Assembly: GCA_031554275.1 (NCBI GenBank)
Contig: JAVBKB010000229.1
Location: 1-33,887 of the forward strand
Direction: 5' to 3'
Origin: JAVBKB01 sp031554275
GTDB taxonomy: Bacteria > Bacillota > Bacilli > JARBTR01
Length of the DNA: 33,887 bases
Positions 23,077 to 31,832 of the stretch are shown piece after piece; position 1 is the stretch's first letter; every line of letters starts with the position of its first letter. The position numbers and the translations under genes were made by a program. The notes below the pieces were generated by a model. The model made no database searches and had not been told where the DNA came from. It worked only from the letters and a program-made list of their open reading frames with translations.

Positions 23077-24624
23077 TTAACTACGAATATCTCCAGCCGC
23101 CTTAATTCGCACCTTGTTTGTATTACCTGGGTAATAAGCAAGTGGAATCTCTTCGATTTCCACAATTGTAATTGTTTCTGGAATAGCACCAGCTTTGGCA
23201 GCAAGGTCTCTTGCTTCTGCTTTTGCTTGTTCAAGTACTTGCTCGCGTGGTGTTTGATCATAAGATATCAGTTGCTCGAAATTCCCACTCACTTTTGAAA
23301 TAGCTGAGCCAATTGCATTGGCGACTGTGAAGTGATTCGGTTTCAATACCTTACTAGCGCCTGCAAAATTTTCTGGAAAGATAATGGAGCCGCCGCCAAC
23401 AAGAATAACTTCGCAATCTTGTGAACTGGTTTTCATTTTATCAATATTATCTTCAACTATTTCCTTGATCTTCACTTGTACCTTTTCAGCAAATTCTAGG
23501 TCAATATGCGAAACAAGGTTCTTATCACCAAGATCCGCAAGTCCCAATCTGACTGCAATGTCTGTTGTTGTCATAATGGCACCGCCAAATACAAGCGCAT
23601 CCTCTTGAATTCTGTGACCAACACTATCTGGTCCTATCGTGATAACACCATTCTGTTCGCGAACGATGCTTCCGCCACCAAGTCCAATTGAAGCAACGTC
23701 TGGCATTCTGAAATTGGTTCTAACACCACCAATTGTTACAGCAACACTACTTTCGCGTGGGAATCCATTTTGGATGACACCGAAGTCAGTTGTTGTGCCA
23801 CCGACATCGATGACGATTGCATCTGCTAACTGACTCAAATAAGATGCACCTCTAATCGAGTTAGTAGGGCCACATGCAATTGTCAGAATCGGATATTTCT
23901 GCGCTAAATCCATCGTCATGAGTGTTCCATCATTTTGACTGAGGTAGACATCCGCATTTGTGATACCGTTTTCTGAAAGACTCTTAGCGAATCCAACTGT
24001 GAAACTGTCTGCAACTTTATGCAAACCAGCATTAATAATGGTGGCATTTTCTCGTTCAATGAAACTTAACGAACCTATTTGGCTGGATTTAGAAACATGT
24101 ACGTCTCCTAGAATTTCTTTCACAAGCGCTTCACACTCATCTTCGTGCTCATTTCTCACAGGTGAGAAAACACATGTAATCGCAATTGCAGATACTTTAC
24201 CCTTTATCTTTTGCAAGAAATCAGCTGTTGCTTGTTTGTCAAAGGGAGCAAGTTCTTTGCCGTCATACTCATAACCACCAGCAACAGAGATGTACTCTTT
24301 GACAAAGAATTTCAAGTCCTCAGGCCAATCGATCATTGGTAGAACACCCTGCATTGCAGGAGCACCGATCCGGATGAGTGCAATATCAGATAGCTTTTTT
24401 CTCTCAACAATCGCGTTTGTACATTGGGTGGTGCCAAGCATTGCTTGTGTGATTTTCTTCGGATCAACTTTTGAGGTTTTCAAAATGTATTGTAGTGCGC
24501 TAAGGATTCCTCCATAAATATCATCTGTGGTTGATACCTTAATACTTTCTACAATGTTCAAGTTTTGATCAATTAACACAGCATCTGTATTTGTGCCACC
24601 TACATCAATACCGATTTTGTACAT
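23077..24624 (-). CDS. Hydantoinase/oxoprolinase family protein (HyuA-type)
   Basis: 515 aa with the ASKHA-like ATPase features of the HyuA/5-oxoprolinase N-terminal domain: phosphate loop GIDVGGTNTDAVLID at 5-19 and VIDVGGTTTDFGVI in the middle, then the GGGSIVREQ and VGGGSI glycine-rich segments. Family members open cyclic amides (hydantoins, 5-oxoproline, N-methylhydantoin) with ATP. A HyuB partner is usual in the classical enzymes and none is present here; the upstream DUF917 protein may take that place. The ATG at 24624 has GGAGG upstream and lies two bases after the DUF917 stop, so they are translationally coupled. Substrate unknown. Confidence 0.88.
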   Translation of the reverse strand: MYKIGIDVGGTNTDAVLIDQNLNIVESIKVSTTDDIYGGILSALQYILKTSKVDPKKITQAMLGTTQCTNAIVERKKLSDIALIRIGAPAMQGVLPMIDWPEDLKFFVKEYISVAGGYEYDGKELAPFDKQATADFLQKIKGKVSAIAITCVFSPVRNEHEDECEALVKEILGDVHVSKSSQIGSLSFIERENATIINAGLHKVADSFTVGFAKSLSENGITNADVYLSQNDGTLMTMDLAQKYPILTIACGPTNSIRGASYLSQLADAIVIDVGGTTTDFGVIQNGFPRESSVAVTIGGVRTNFRMPDVASIGLGGGSIVREQNGVITIGPDSVGHRIQEDALVFGGAIMTTTDIAVRLGLADLGDKNLVSHIDLEFAEKVQVKIKEIVEDNIDKMKTSSQDCEVILVGGGSIIFPENFAGASKVLKPNHFTVANAIGSAISKVSGNFEQLISYDQTPREQVLEQAKAEARDLAAKAGAIPETITIVEIEEIPLAYYPGNTNKVRIKAAGDIRS

Positions 24625-24626
24625 GA

Positions 24627-25724
24627 TTATCGCACCTCCTTTGCAACACGTTCTTCTACTGGCACATACTCGGCGTCGTAGCCAAAGTATTTTGGTCCGA
24701 CAAGCTCTAAACCAGCAGGTGTTCGCCACATGTCATCACAAGGCATGGCGACGACAAAAACACGCTTCCCATACTTCACAGCATCAGTTGTTACAGGGTA
24801 AAATGTTTCAGAATCAACAAGTGAGATTAAGTCTGGAGTTGTTGCCTTGACTTGATCATTCACAAATGCAACTAGGTTCTCGTTTTGAAAAGAAACCTTC
24901 GCTTGATTTCCTTTAAACTCGCTGATCCCTTCTAACACAACATCACCAAGATTGAATGCGCCTTTCGTTTCTCTTAGGACATCGACAATTTTCCCGCGGA
25001 ATAAAATATGTCCCTGCGTGACTTTTTTGAACTGTTCTTCAGCAGATTGCATGTCGTCAGCACTTTGAATTAACCGAATCGCCTCACCAATTTCTTGAGA
25101 ACGAGTGACAATATCCCGAATTCCATATTTTTTAAGCGCAGCACCATCCAGTGCATAAAGTGAAACACACACAGATCCTCCACAGCTCATGGTCACAGCT
25201 CTGGCTAGCTCTTCAGTCCACTTATTTGTAATCGTCTTGAACATGCAAGTGTTGCCTTTCTCATCAGTGAGCGCCATTGGTGTGGCACTAATACCACCCA
25301 TTGTAAATGTCACCATTTGCAGCTCTGGAAAGGCTCTTCCCATTCCATCAGCATCGATAAGTGGCAAATTTAGCCTGGCTGCTGCAGCGAAAGGGAGCAT
25401 ACTGTTAACACCACCAGCTTCAATTGGCATAAAAGCCTTAATCTTTTTCCCATAGAATTGCGACACCATATCATACAGTACTTGATATTCATTTCCATTG
25501 ATTCCTTTTTCACAAAGAATTGTTGGCGCACCCATCATGGCAATCGGGACGATTAAGTCGTCATCAGCAACTTCATCAACACTGAGCATCGTGATGGGGC
25601 CGCATTCTTTAATTGCTGCCATTGCAATGAGTTTGCCGATATATGGATCGCCACCGCCACCAGAGCCAAGCAATGCTGCACCTAGTGCGATATCTTCAAT
25701 TTCATCTAACCCAATTTTTCTCAT
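24627..25724 (-). CDS. DUF917-family protein
   Basis: 365 aa. The N-terminus IEDIALGAALLGSGGGGDPYIGKL (Gly-rich loop), then MMGAPT, MPIEAGGVNS, the PLIDADGMGRAFPELQMVTF block, and a beta-rich C-terminal domain define the DUF917 family, which is repeatedly found beside HyuA-type hydantoinase genes and nucleobase permeases. Its activity has not been settled to my knowledge. The genetic coupling (start 11 bases after the permease stop, stop two bases before hyuA) supports a complex or a two-step reaction with HyuA. It is soluble, with no signal peptide. Confidence 0.9.
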   Translation of the reverse strand: MRKIGLDEIEDIALGAALLGSGGGGDPYIGKLIAMAAIKECGPITMLSVDEVADDDLIVPIAMMGAPTILCEKGINGNEYQVLYDMVSQFYGKKIKAFMPIEAGGVNSMLPFAAAARLNLPLIDADGMGRAFPELQMVTFTMGGISATPMALTDEKGNTCMFKTITNKWTEELARAVTMSCGGSVCVSLYALDGAALKKYGIRDIVTRSQEIGEAIRLIQSADDMQSAEEQFKKVTQGHILFRGKIVDVLRETKGAFNLGDVVLEGISEFKGNQAKVSFQNENLVAFVNDQVKATTPDLISLVDSETFYPVTTDAVKYGKRVFVVAMPCDDMWRTPAGLELVGPKYFGYDAEYVPVEERVAKEVR

Positions 25725-25735
25725 ATTATTTACTC

Positions 25736-27007
25736 CTAGTTATTTGCTGTTACAGCGCTTTTCTCTTTACTCGGATTCAATTTATTTAAGGCAATGTAAA
25801 GCACCATCGAAACAACGATTCCGTTAATAGGACCAATTAGAATTCCTTCTTCGCCTGTCCAATAGGCAACAACAGAACCAACGGCGAAGGCAATTATTCC
25901 ATTGATATTAAAGTCTTTATCGATCTTGAAGTTCTCTTTTTTACCCTTACCTACAATCCAATAGCTTGCCATAATCACACCAGCAACTGGTGGGATAAAT
26001 GCGGTTAGAATTCCAAGGAAATCTGTGAAGTTATTCATAATTCCGAAGCTGGCAAGGATTGTACCAAATAATCCAGCAGCACCTGTCATGATACTTCTTG
26101 TCTTCTCACCACCACCCAAAAGGTTTGCAAAAGCGATTCCACCAGAGTATGCGTTTGTTACATTGGTAGTCCATGTCGCCAAGATTAAGGCAATAAGTCC
26201 GAAAGCTGGTAATCCTAGGGCTGTTAACACTTCTGTAATATCAAATTTCCCTGTGATGATTGTCATGAATGCGCCTAGAAGAATGACTAGTAACCCAGAC
26301 GGGAATACACCAATTACAGATGACTTAATCACATCAGTTCTGCTTTTTGCATATCGAGAGTAATCACCTGCGATGACACCACCTAGTGCAAAAGACCCAA
26401 CGACAAGGCCAATGCCTGTGACAAGACTCATACTAGATTGTGGTTGATGATTCGATAGAATTGCGGAAACCTCATAATTATTAATGGTTAAATATACACC
26501 ATAAACCAATACAATTATTAGTGCTGGAACTGCTAAATAGTTCAAGTATTTCAAAGCATTATAGCCGTACATTGCTGTCAATGTCATCACAATTCCCCAG
26601 AATAATGAGGATATCCACACAGGAATATCGACACCAATAATGCCACTCATCATAGCTGAAAATGAAGCTCCACAAACTGCTGTTTGAAAAGCAAACCAGC
26701 CAATACATGCGATAGCTAGTAGTACTGATATTAAATATTTTCCACCTTTAACGCCTAATACACTTGCCGATACACTTACAGTTGGTAGGCCAGTATCACA
26801 TCCCTGCATTCCCATGAAACACATATAAGTAATGACAATTCCATAACCAACTAGAATAGCAATCACAACATTGGTGAGGGAAAGACCCGCTCCTAACATA
26901 CCACCTACCATTAAACCTGGGATACAAATCATGGCGCCTGTCCATATTGCAGCGATACTTCCCCATGATTGCCTTTCCTCTGGTTTAATTTCAAAAGATT
27001 GATTCAT
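25736..27007 (-). CDS. NCS1-family permease, cytosine permease (CodB)-like
   Basis: A 423-aa integral membrane protein with about 12 helices. The start RQSWGSIAAIWTGAMICIPGLMVGGML (helix 1 with the NCS1 substrate-site pattern), GWFAFQTAVCGASF, and GGVIAGDYSRYAKSR match the CodB/CytX branch of nucleobase:cation symporters. Substrates of this branch include cytosine, hydroxymethylpyrimidine and related ring compounds; hydantoin permeases such as Mhp1 are in the same family. It is first gene of the operon, so the imported compound is probably what DUF917 and HyuA process. A GGAGGAG site precedes the ATG, and an attenuator hairpin and promoter lie upstream. Confidence 0.9.
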   Translation of the reverse strand: MNQSFEIKPEERQSWGSIAAIWTGAMICIPGLMVGGMLGAGLSLTNVVIAILVGYGIVITYMCFMGMQGCDTGLPTVSVSASVLGVKGGKYLISVLLAIACIGWFAFQTAVCGASFSAMMSGIIGVDIPVWISSLFWGIVMTLTAMYGYNALKYLNYLAVPALIIVLVYGVYLTINNYEVSAILSNHQPQSSMSLVTGIGLVVGSFALGGVIAGDYSRYAKSRTDVIKSSVIGVFPSGLLVILLGAFMTIITGKFDITEVLTALGLPAFGLIALILATWTTNVTNAYSGGIAFANLLGGGEKTRSIMTGAAGLFGTILASFGIMNNFTDFLGILTAFIPPVAGVIMASYWIVGKGKKENFKIDKDFNINGIIAFAVGSVVAYWTGEEGILIGPINGIVVSMVLYIALNKLNPSKEKSAVTANN

Positions 27008-27034
27008 AAAGTCTCCTCCTCTTCCTGTTTTAAT

Positions 27035-27071
27035 AAAAAAAATTCCTCATGCCAGATTTGTCTGGATCAGG
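27035..27071 (-). promoter_or_regulatory. Leader terminator hairpin resembling the thi box (TPP riboswitch P4/P5)
   Basis: On the minus strand, CCTGATCCAG (27071-27062), loop ACAAAT and CTGGCATGAGG (27055-27045) form a hairpin followed by AA and eight T. The order and sequence closely follow the 3' half of the TPP riboswitch (ACCTGATCTGGATAATGCCA then GCGTAGGGAA), with a paired change in the CCAG/CTGG stem. The 5' half (GGGGTGCC, CTGAGA) is missing. As built it is an early intrinsic terminator ahead of the permease gene. Confidence 0.7.
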
Positions 27072-27081
27072 TTATCGGATT

Positions 27082-27110
27082 ATTATACAAAAATTCTGAA
27101 TAATCGGCAA
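27082..27110 (-). promoter_or_regulatory. SigA promoter of the permease-DUF917-HyuA operon
   Basis: TTGCCG (27110-27105), a 17-bp spacer and TATAAT (27087-27082) on the minus strand. The predicted start, about 27075, falls at the foot of the leader hairpin. Confidence 0.75.
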
Positions 27111-27252
27111 GCTATTTTCAGTTTATTTCGACAATTTGCGACAATTTTATTTTTCAATAAAATTAAAATCAAATTTGCATGAAATAATTGCAGAAATTGA
27201 TCAGGAAATGTTACGATTACAAGAGGTTTTATAATGAATTAGGAGGGGTGAA

Positions 27253-28353
27253 ATGCCTGAATTGAAAAGAACACCTTTATTTGAAGAATGCAATAAGCTT
27301 GGCGGTAGGATGATAGATTTTGGTGGTTGGGAATTACCGGTCCAATTTACTAGCATTTCTGATGAACATGAAACTGTGCGCAACAAAGCTGGTTTATTCG
27401 ATGTTTCGCATATGGGCGAATTTACTTTGAAAGGTGCAGGATCTACAGCGTTTTTACAATCAATATTGACCAATGATGTCTCGAAAGTGAAAGTTGGCAG
27501 AGCACAGTATAATATCATGTGCTATCCAAATGGTGGTGCAGTTGACGATTTAATTATTTACAAAATTGCAGATGATGATTTTTTCATTTGCGTCAATGCT
27601 TCAAATATTGATAAGGATTTTGAGTGGATGAAAGAGCATATGCCTGAAGGTCTGGAGCTAGTGAATATTTCAGAACAGATAGGTCAGGTTGCTTTACAAG
27701 GTCCATTAGCAGAAAAGGTTCTACAAAAGCTAACCAAAGTCGATTTAAGTGAGATTGCATTCTTTGGATTTGCAAAGGATGTTGTCGTTGCAGAAGTACT
27801 CTGTACCGTCGCAAGGACTGGTTATACCGGTGAAGATGGGTTTGAACTCTATGCTGACGCCAAGCAGATTGCTACCGTTTGGGGCAAAATCCTTGAAGTC
27901 GGGACAGAAGAAGGTGTGCTACCTTGTGGACTAGGTGCTCGTGATACACTTCGGTTTGAAGCCTGCTTACCATTGTATGGTCAGGAACTTTCACCAACTA
28001 TTTCGCCGATTGAGGGTGGGGTTGGCTTTGCAGTCAAAACGGATAAAGAAGCCGACTTTATTGGAAAAGAAGCTCTGAAGCAGTACAAGGAGTCAGGCGC
28101 ACCACGTAAGTTGGTTGGGATTGAAATGATTGATCGTGGGATACCTCGGCATGGCTATCCAATATTTGTTGGTGAAGAACAAATAGGTGAACTAACAACA
28201 GGTACGCAAGTCCCAATCACCAAAAGAAACATCGGGTTAGCACTAATTAAGAGTTCTTTTGCAGAAATCGGTTCAGAAGTACAAGTTGAGATCAGAGGCA
28301 AGAAGCTAACAGCGAAAATCGTCCCAACACCTTTTTACAAAAGAAATAAGTGA
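27253..28353 (+). CDS. gcvT: Glycine cleavage system T protein (aminomethyltransferase)
   Basis: Transfers the methylene group from the aminomethyl-lipoyl H protein to tetrahydrofolate and releases ammonia. 366 aa. The N-terminal LKRTPLFEECNKLGGRMIDFGGWELPVQF and DVSHMGEF are diagnostic, and the folate-site segments YNIMCYPNGGAVDDLI, TGYTGEDGFELY and GLGARDTLRFEACLPLYGQ are all present. AGGAGGGG precedes the ATG. It heads gcvT-gcvPA-gcvPB. A weak promoter (TTGCGA 27136, TAAAAT 27158) is possible. The tandem glycine riboswitch that precedes this operon in B. subtilis is not visible in the 240-bp upstream gap. Confidence 0.96.
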   Translation: MPELKRTPLFEECNKLGGRMIDFGGWELPVQFTSISDEHETVRNKAGLFDVSHMGEFTLKGAGSTAFLQSILTNDVSKVKVGRAQYNIMCYPNGGAVDDLIIYKIADDDFFICVNASNIDKDFEWMKEHMPEGLELVNISEQIGQVALQGPLAEKVLQKLTKVDLSEIAFFGFAKDVVVAEVLCTVARTGYTGEDGFELYADAKQIATVWGKILEVGTEEGVLPCGLGARDTLRFEACLPLYGQELSPTISPIEGGVGFAVKTDKEADFIGKEALKQYKESGAPRKLVGIEMIDRGIPRHGYPIFVGEEQIGELTTGTQVPITKRNIGLALIKSSFAEIGSEVQVEIRGKKLTAKIVPTPFYKRNK

Positions 28354-28386
28354 GCAGAATGATAAATAATAAAAGGAAGTGACCAC

Positions 28387-29733
28387 ATGCAACATCGTTA
28401 TTTACCAATGACCGAGCAGGATCAGAAAGATATGCTGGCAACGATTGGTGTCCAATCAATTGATGAGTTGTTTGCGGATATCCCAGCAGATGTGCGTTTT
28501 AAAGGTGACTACAACATCAAACCCGCTGCTACAGAATCTGATTTAATTGCAGAAATGACTTCTCTTTCTGCAAAAAATGCAAATCTTCGAGATTACAAAT
28601 CTTTCTTAGGTGCTGGTGTTTATGATCACTACATACCAGTTATTGTAGATCATGTGATTTCTCGTTCAGAGTTCTATACTGCCTACACACCGTATCAGCC
28701 TGAGATTTCTCAAGGTGAGCTACAAGCTATCTTTGAATTTCAAACAATGATTTGTGAAATTACTGGGATGGATGTTGCCAATTCATCAATGTATGATGGC
28801 GGAACTGCTCTTGCAGAGGCAGCTATGCTAGCTGCTGGACATACTCGTCGCACGCAAATACTTGTCTCAAAAGCAGTGCAACCAGATACAAGAGAAATTC
28901 TACACACATATGCAAAGGGTCAAAACTTACAAGTGGTTGAAGTCGAAACAAAAGATGGCATTACGGATCTTGATGCACTTGAAAAGCTGATTGATGATCA
29001 AACTGCTTGTGTAATCACACAGTATCCGAATTTCTTCGGACGTATCGAGGATCTAGCTAAGATAGAGCAGTTGACGCATTCAGGAAAAGCATTGTTTGTT
29101 GTCTCTACGAATCCACTAGCACTTGGAGTATTACAACCTCCAGGGAATTTTGGTGCAGATATTGTCATTGGGGATGCACAACCATTTGGTATTTCGACGG
29201 CGTTTGGAGGACCACATTGTGGTTACTTTGCAGTCACAGAGAAGTTAATGCGTAAAGTTCCAGGTAGGTTAGTGGGGCAAACCGTTGACGAAGATGGAAA
29301 ACGGGGCTTCGTATTAACTTTACAGGCGCGCGAACAACATATCCGTCGTGATAAAGCCACCTCAAATATTTGCTCTAACCAGGCATTAAATGCCTTAGCT
29401 GCCTCAGTTTGCATGACAGCACTTGGAAAAGCGGGACTGAAAGAGATAGCAATAAGAAATATTCAACATACTCATTATGCAAAGGAAGCATTGAAGAGCG
29501 TTGGATTGACTGTTGTTCATGATGGACCTTGCTTCAACGAATTCATTATTCAACTCCCAACTAATGTAGATACGGCTAATAAACAGCTGCTACAGAAGGG
29601 TATCATTGGTGGTTTCAACTTAGAAAAGGACTATCCTGAACTTAAGAATTGCATGTTAGTATGTGTAACGGAAATGCGTTCAAAAGCAGAAATCGAGCTA
29701 TTTGCTAAAGAAATGGGGTGCTTGCATGCGTAA
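28387..29733 (+). CDS. gcvPA: Glycine dehydrogenase (decarboxylating) subunit 1
   Basis: The N-terminal half of the PLP-dependent P protein, a separate subunit in many Firmicutes. With GcvPB it decarboxylates glycine and loads the aminomethyl group onto lipoyl-GcvH. 448 aa, normal length. Family segments seen are FLGAGVYDHYIPVIVDH, YTPYQPEISQGELQAIFEFQTMI, SMYDGGTALAEAA, GDAQPFGISTAFGGPHCGYFA, and the closing REQHIRRDKATSNICSNQ. GGAAG precedes the ATG, 33 bp after gcvT. The end overlaps gcvPB by eight bases. gcvH is not in the window. Confidence 0.97.
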   Translation: MQHRYLPMTEQDQKDMLATIGVQSIDELFADIPADVRFKGDYNIKPAATESDLIAEMTSLSAKNANLRDYKSFLGAGVYDHYIPVIVDHVISRSEFYTAYTPYQPEISQGELQAIFEFQTMICEITGMDVANSSMYDGGTALAEAAMLAAGHTRRTQILVSKAVQPDTREILHTYAKGQNLQVVEVETKDGITDLDALEKLIDDQTACVITQYPNFFGRIEDLAKIEQLTHSGKALFVVSTNPLALGVLQPPGNFGADIVIGDAQPFGISTAFGGPHCGYFAVTEKLMRKVPGRLVGQTVDEDGKRGFVLTLQAREQHIRRDKATSNICSNQALNALAASVCMTALGKAGLKEIAIRNIQHTHYAKEALKSVGLTVVHDGPCFNEFIIQLPTNVDTANKQLLQKGIIGGFNLEKDYPELKNCMLVCVTEMRSKAEIELFAKEMGCLHA

Positions 29734-31195
29734 TTTTGATCAATCACTGATTTTCGAAGTAAGTAGAGCTGGAAGAAAAGGATATTCATTACCTGCAAGC
29801 GATATTCCAGAAGTAAATCTTTCGGATTTACTTCCTGCTGAATATATTCGGACAACAGCTGCTGAATTGCCTGAAGTTGCAGAACTAGATATTATGCGGC
29901 ACTATACGGCATTATCCAATCGGAATTATGGTGTCGACACAGGTTTCTACCCATTGGGTTCATGTACAATGAAATACAATCCGAAGATTAACGAAAATAT
30001 CGTGCGCATGGCTGGATTTGCCCATCTTCACCCCTATCAACCTGAGGAATCTGTTCAAGGTGCGTTAGAATTGATGTATGATCTTCAAGAGCATTTGAAA
30101 GAGATTGCAGGAATGGAGGAAGTTACACTTCAACCCGCAGCAGGCGCACATGGTGAGTGGACAGGTCTGATGCTGATTCGTGCCTACCATGAGTCAAGAG
30201 GAGATATGAAGCGTACCAAGGTGCTTGTGCCAGATTCAGCCCATGGAACTAACCCTGCTTCAGCAACAATTGCTGGATATGAGACAGTGACAATCAAGTC
30301 TTTGGAAAATGGACTGGTGGATATTGAAGACTTGCGTGCACATGTCGGTGATGATACTGCAGCGCTAATGTTAACAAACCCAAATACAGTTGGACTCTTT
30401 GAAGAGAATATTTTGGAAATGGCAAGCATTGTTCATGGTGCTGGCGGAAAGCTCTATTATGATGGGGCGAATTTGAATGCTGTGATGTCAAAAGCACGTC
30501 CTGGAGATATGGGTTTTGATGTTGTTCACTTGAATCTACACAAAACCTTTACTGGACCACATGGCGGTGGAGGTCCTGGTTCTGGACCAGTCGGTGTAAA
30601 AGCAGAACTGATTCCATTCTTACCTCGTCCGGTTGTTGTGAAAGAGGATAATGTCTTCAAACTAGACAACAATCGACCAGAGAGTATTGGTCGCGTCAAA
30701 CAGTACTACGGAAACTTTGGAATCAATGTTCGAGCCTATGCCTACATTCGAACAATGGGACCTGATGGTTTGAAAGCAGTAACCGAATATGCCGTGTTAA
30801 ACGCAAACTACATGATGCGCCGTTTGCAATCACACTTTGATCTACCATTCGATCGGCACTGTAAGCATGAGTTTGTTCTAAGTGGCCGTCGACAAAAGAA
30901 GTTAGGTGTTCGAACCTTAGATATTGCAAAACGCTTATTGGATTTCGGTTACCACCCGCCAACGATCTACTTCCCATTAAATGTGGAAGAATGTATCATG
31001 ATTGAACCAACAGAAACTGAATCAAAGGAAACCTTAGATGGATTCTGTGACGTGATGATCCGAATTGCTAAAGAAGCTGAAGAAAATCCAGCAATTGTGC
31101 AAGAAGCTCCACATACAACAGTTGTGAAACGGCTGGATGAGACGCTAGCAGCTCGAAAGCCAGTGTTAAGATATAAATCTGGAGAAGTAAACTAA
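29726..31195 (+). CDS. gcvPB: Glycine dehydrogenase (decarboxylating) subunit 2
   Basis: The C-terminal, PLP-binding half of the P protein, 489 aa. The PLP lysine is in HLNLHKTFTGPHGGGGPGSGP. GFYPLGSCTMKYNPK, PAAGAHGEWTGL and PDSAHGTNPASA are the other hallmark segments. I chose the ATG at 29726 (GGGG upstream), which overlaps the gcvPA stop by eight bases and gives a normal MRNFDQSLIFE start; the longer frame to 29702 runs inside gcvPA. A strong hairpin closes the operon. Confidence 0.97.
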   Translation: MRNFDQSLIFEVSRAGRKGYSLPASDIPEVNLSDLLPAEYIRTTAAELPEVAELDIMRHYTALSNRNYGVDTGFYPLGSCTMKYNPKINENIVRMAGFAHLHPYQPEESVQGALELMYDLQEHLKEIAGMEEVTLQPAAGAHGEWTGLMLIRAYHESRGDMKRTKVLVPDSAHGTNPASATIAGYETVTIKSLENGLVDIEDLRAHVGDDTAALMLTNPNTVGLFEENILEMASIVHGAGGKLYYDGANLNAVMSKARPGDMGFDVVHLNLHKTFTGPHGGGGPGSGPVGVKAELIPFLPRPVVVKEDNVFKLDNNRPESIGRVKQYYGNFGINVRAYAYIRTMGPDGLKAVTEYAVLNANYMMRRLQSHFDLPFDRHCKHEFVLSGRRQKKLGVRTLDIAKRLLDFGYHPPTIYFPLNVEECIMIEPTETESKETLDGFCDVMIRIAKEAEENPAIVQEAPHTTVVKRLDETLAARKPVLRYKSGEVN

Positions 31196-31206
31196 TTTAT
31201 TGCATT

Positions 31207-31246
31207 ATAATAGCTCAATCACTTTCATTTGTGATTGAGCTATTAT
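31207..31246. terminator. Bidirectional terminator after the gcv operon
   Basis: ATAATAGCTCAATCAC and GTGATTGAGCTATTAT form a perfect 16-bp stem with an 8-nt loop, lying 11 bp after the gcvPB stop. The flanking T-run is short. Confidence 0.85.
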
Positions 31247-31373
31247 ATTTGATCACGAAGCCAATCACTAATGAAACGCTGAAGAATTCTTGAGGTGAAT
31301 TAGTAGCTTTGTTGTCGAGGTTGAGGGAGGATTCCAAGATGTGGGTGAAGAAAAATGAACTGTGAGGTTATTT

Positions 31374-31832
31374 CTAGTACTTTGCCAGTTCCTTTTCAAA
31401 TTCAACTAAGATTTTCGGCATTTTTGGAAGCTTTGTGTTGACATTGATATCCTTTACTTTAAGAAGCTCAATATCTGCAGTGTTTTGGTATAGCTTAGTT
31501 GTATGATCCTTTTGTTGTTGAATCATTTGGTAAATAATATCTAGTTGAGAATCTGATTCTTTCCACAAAAAACACGTCGCTTCTTTCAAACCTCTAACAT
31601 CAGTTTTGAGAATTGCAACATCAGCTTTCAATTCTGCAACATCAGCTTTCAGTATGGCAACATCAGCTTTCAATTCTGCAACGTCAGCTTTCAGTATTGC
31701 AACATCAGCTTTCAACTCAGCTATATCTTGCTTCATAACTGCAAATTCTTTTTCAAGATTTGAAGTGCTTGTACCAAGTGTTTCAAGTGCCTCGAAGATT
31801 TTGTGGAGAATGGGTTGTAAGGATTCTGTCAT
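31374..31832 (-). CDS. Heptad-repeat coiled-coil protein of unknown function
   Basis: 152 aa. A central block (about residues 37-85) is built of seven-residue units, ADVAELK and ADVAILK alternating, with hydrophobic residues at the a and d positions: an almost ideal parallel coiled coil. The N-terminus (TESLQPILHKIFEALE) and the C-terminal part (MIQQQKDHTTKLYQNTADIELLK) are also helical and amphipathic. No signal or membrane segment. GGAGGTGA precedes the ATG at 31832. It resembles coiled-coil hypothetical proteins of Bacillales with adjustable repeat numbers, but I cannot name a family or function. A homotrimer or dimer rod is expected. Confidence 0.8.
   Translation of the reverse strand: MTESLQPILHKIFEALETLGTSTSNLEKEFAVMKQDIAELKADVAILKADVAELKADVAILKADVAELKADVAILKTDVRGLKEATCFLWKESDSQLDIIYQMIQQQKDHTTKLYQNTADIELLKVKDINVNTKLPKMPKILVEFEKELAKY
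31597..31743. repeat. Seven tandem 21-bp repeats inside the coiled-coil gene
   Basis: The plus-strand unit is ACATCAGCTTTCAATTCTGC plus A; variants with AGTATTGCA alternate, giving a 42-bp higher-order period. Each unit encodes one heptad. The inner five are nearly identical and the outer two diverged, the usual picture of recent unit amplification. Confidence 0.9.

Noticed and set aside
27035..27130. A complete, functional TPP riboswitch
   Set aside because: The P1 partner, GGGGTGCC and the CTGAGA core are missing, and a strong promoter overlies the place where the 5' half should be.
31322..31364. Tiny 8-codon ORF with a good ribosome site after the gcv operon
   Set aside because: Too short to support without conservation, and no neighbouring gene in the same direction that it could regulate.
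31597..31743. CRISPR array
   Set aside because: The 21-bp units are contiguous with no unique spacers and encode in-frame heptads of a coiled coil.
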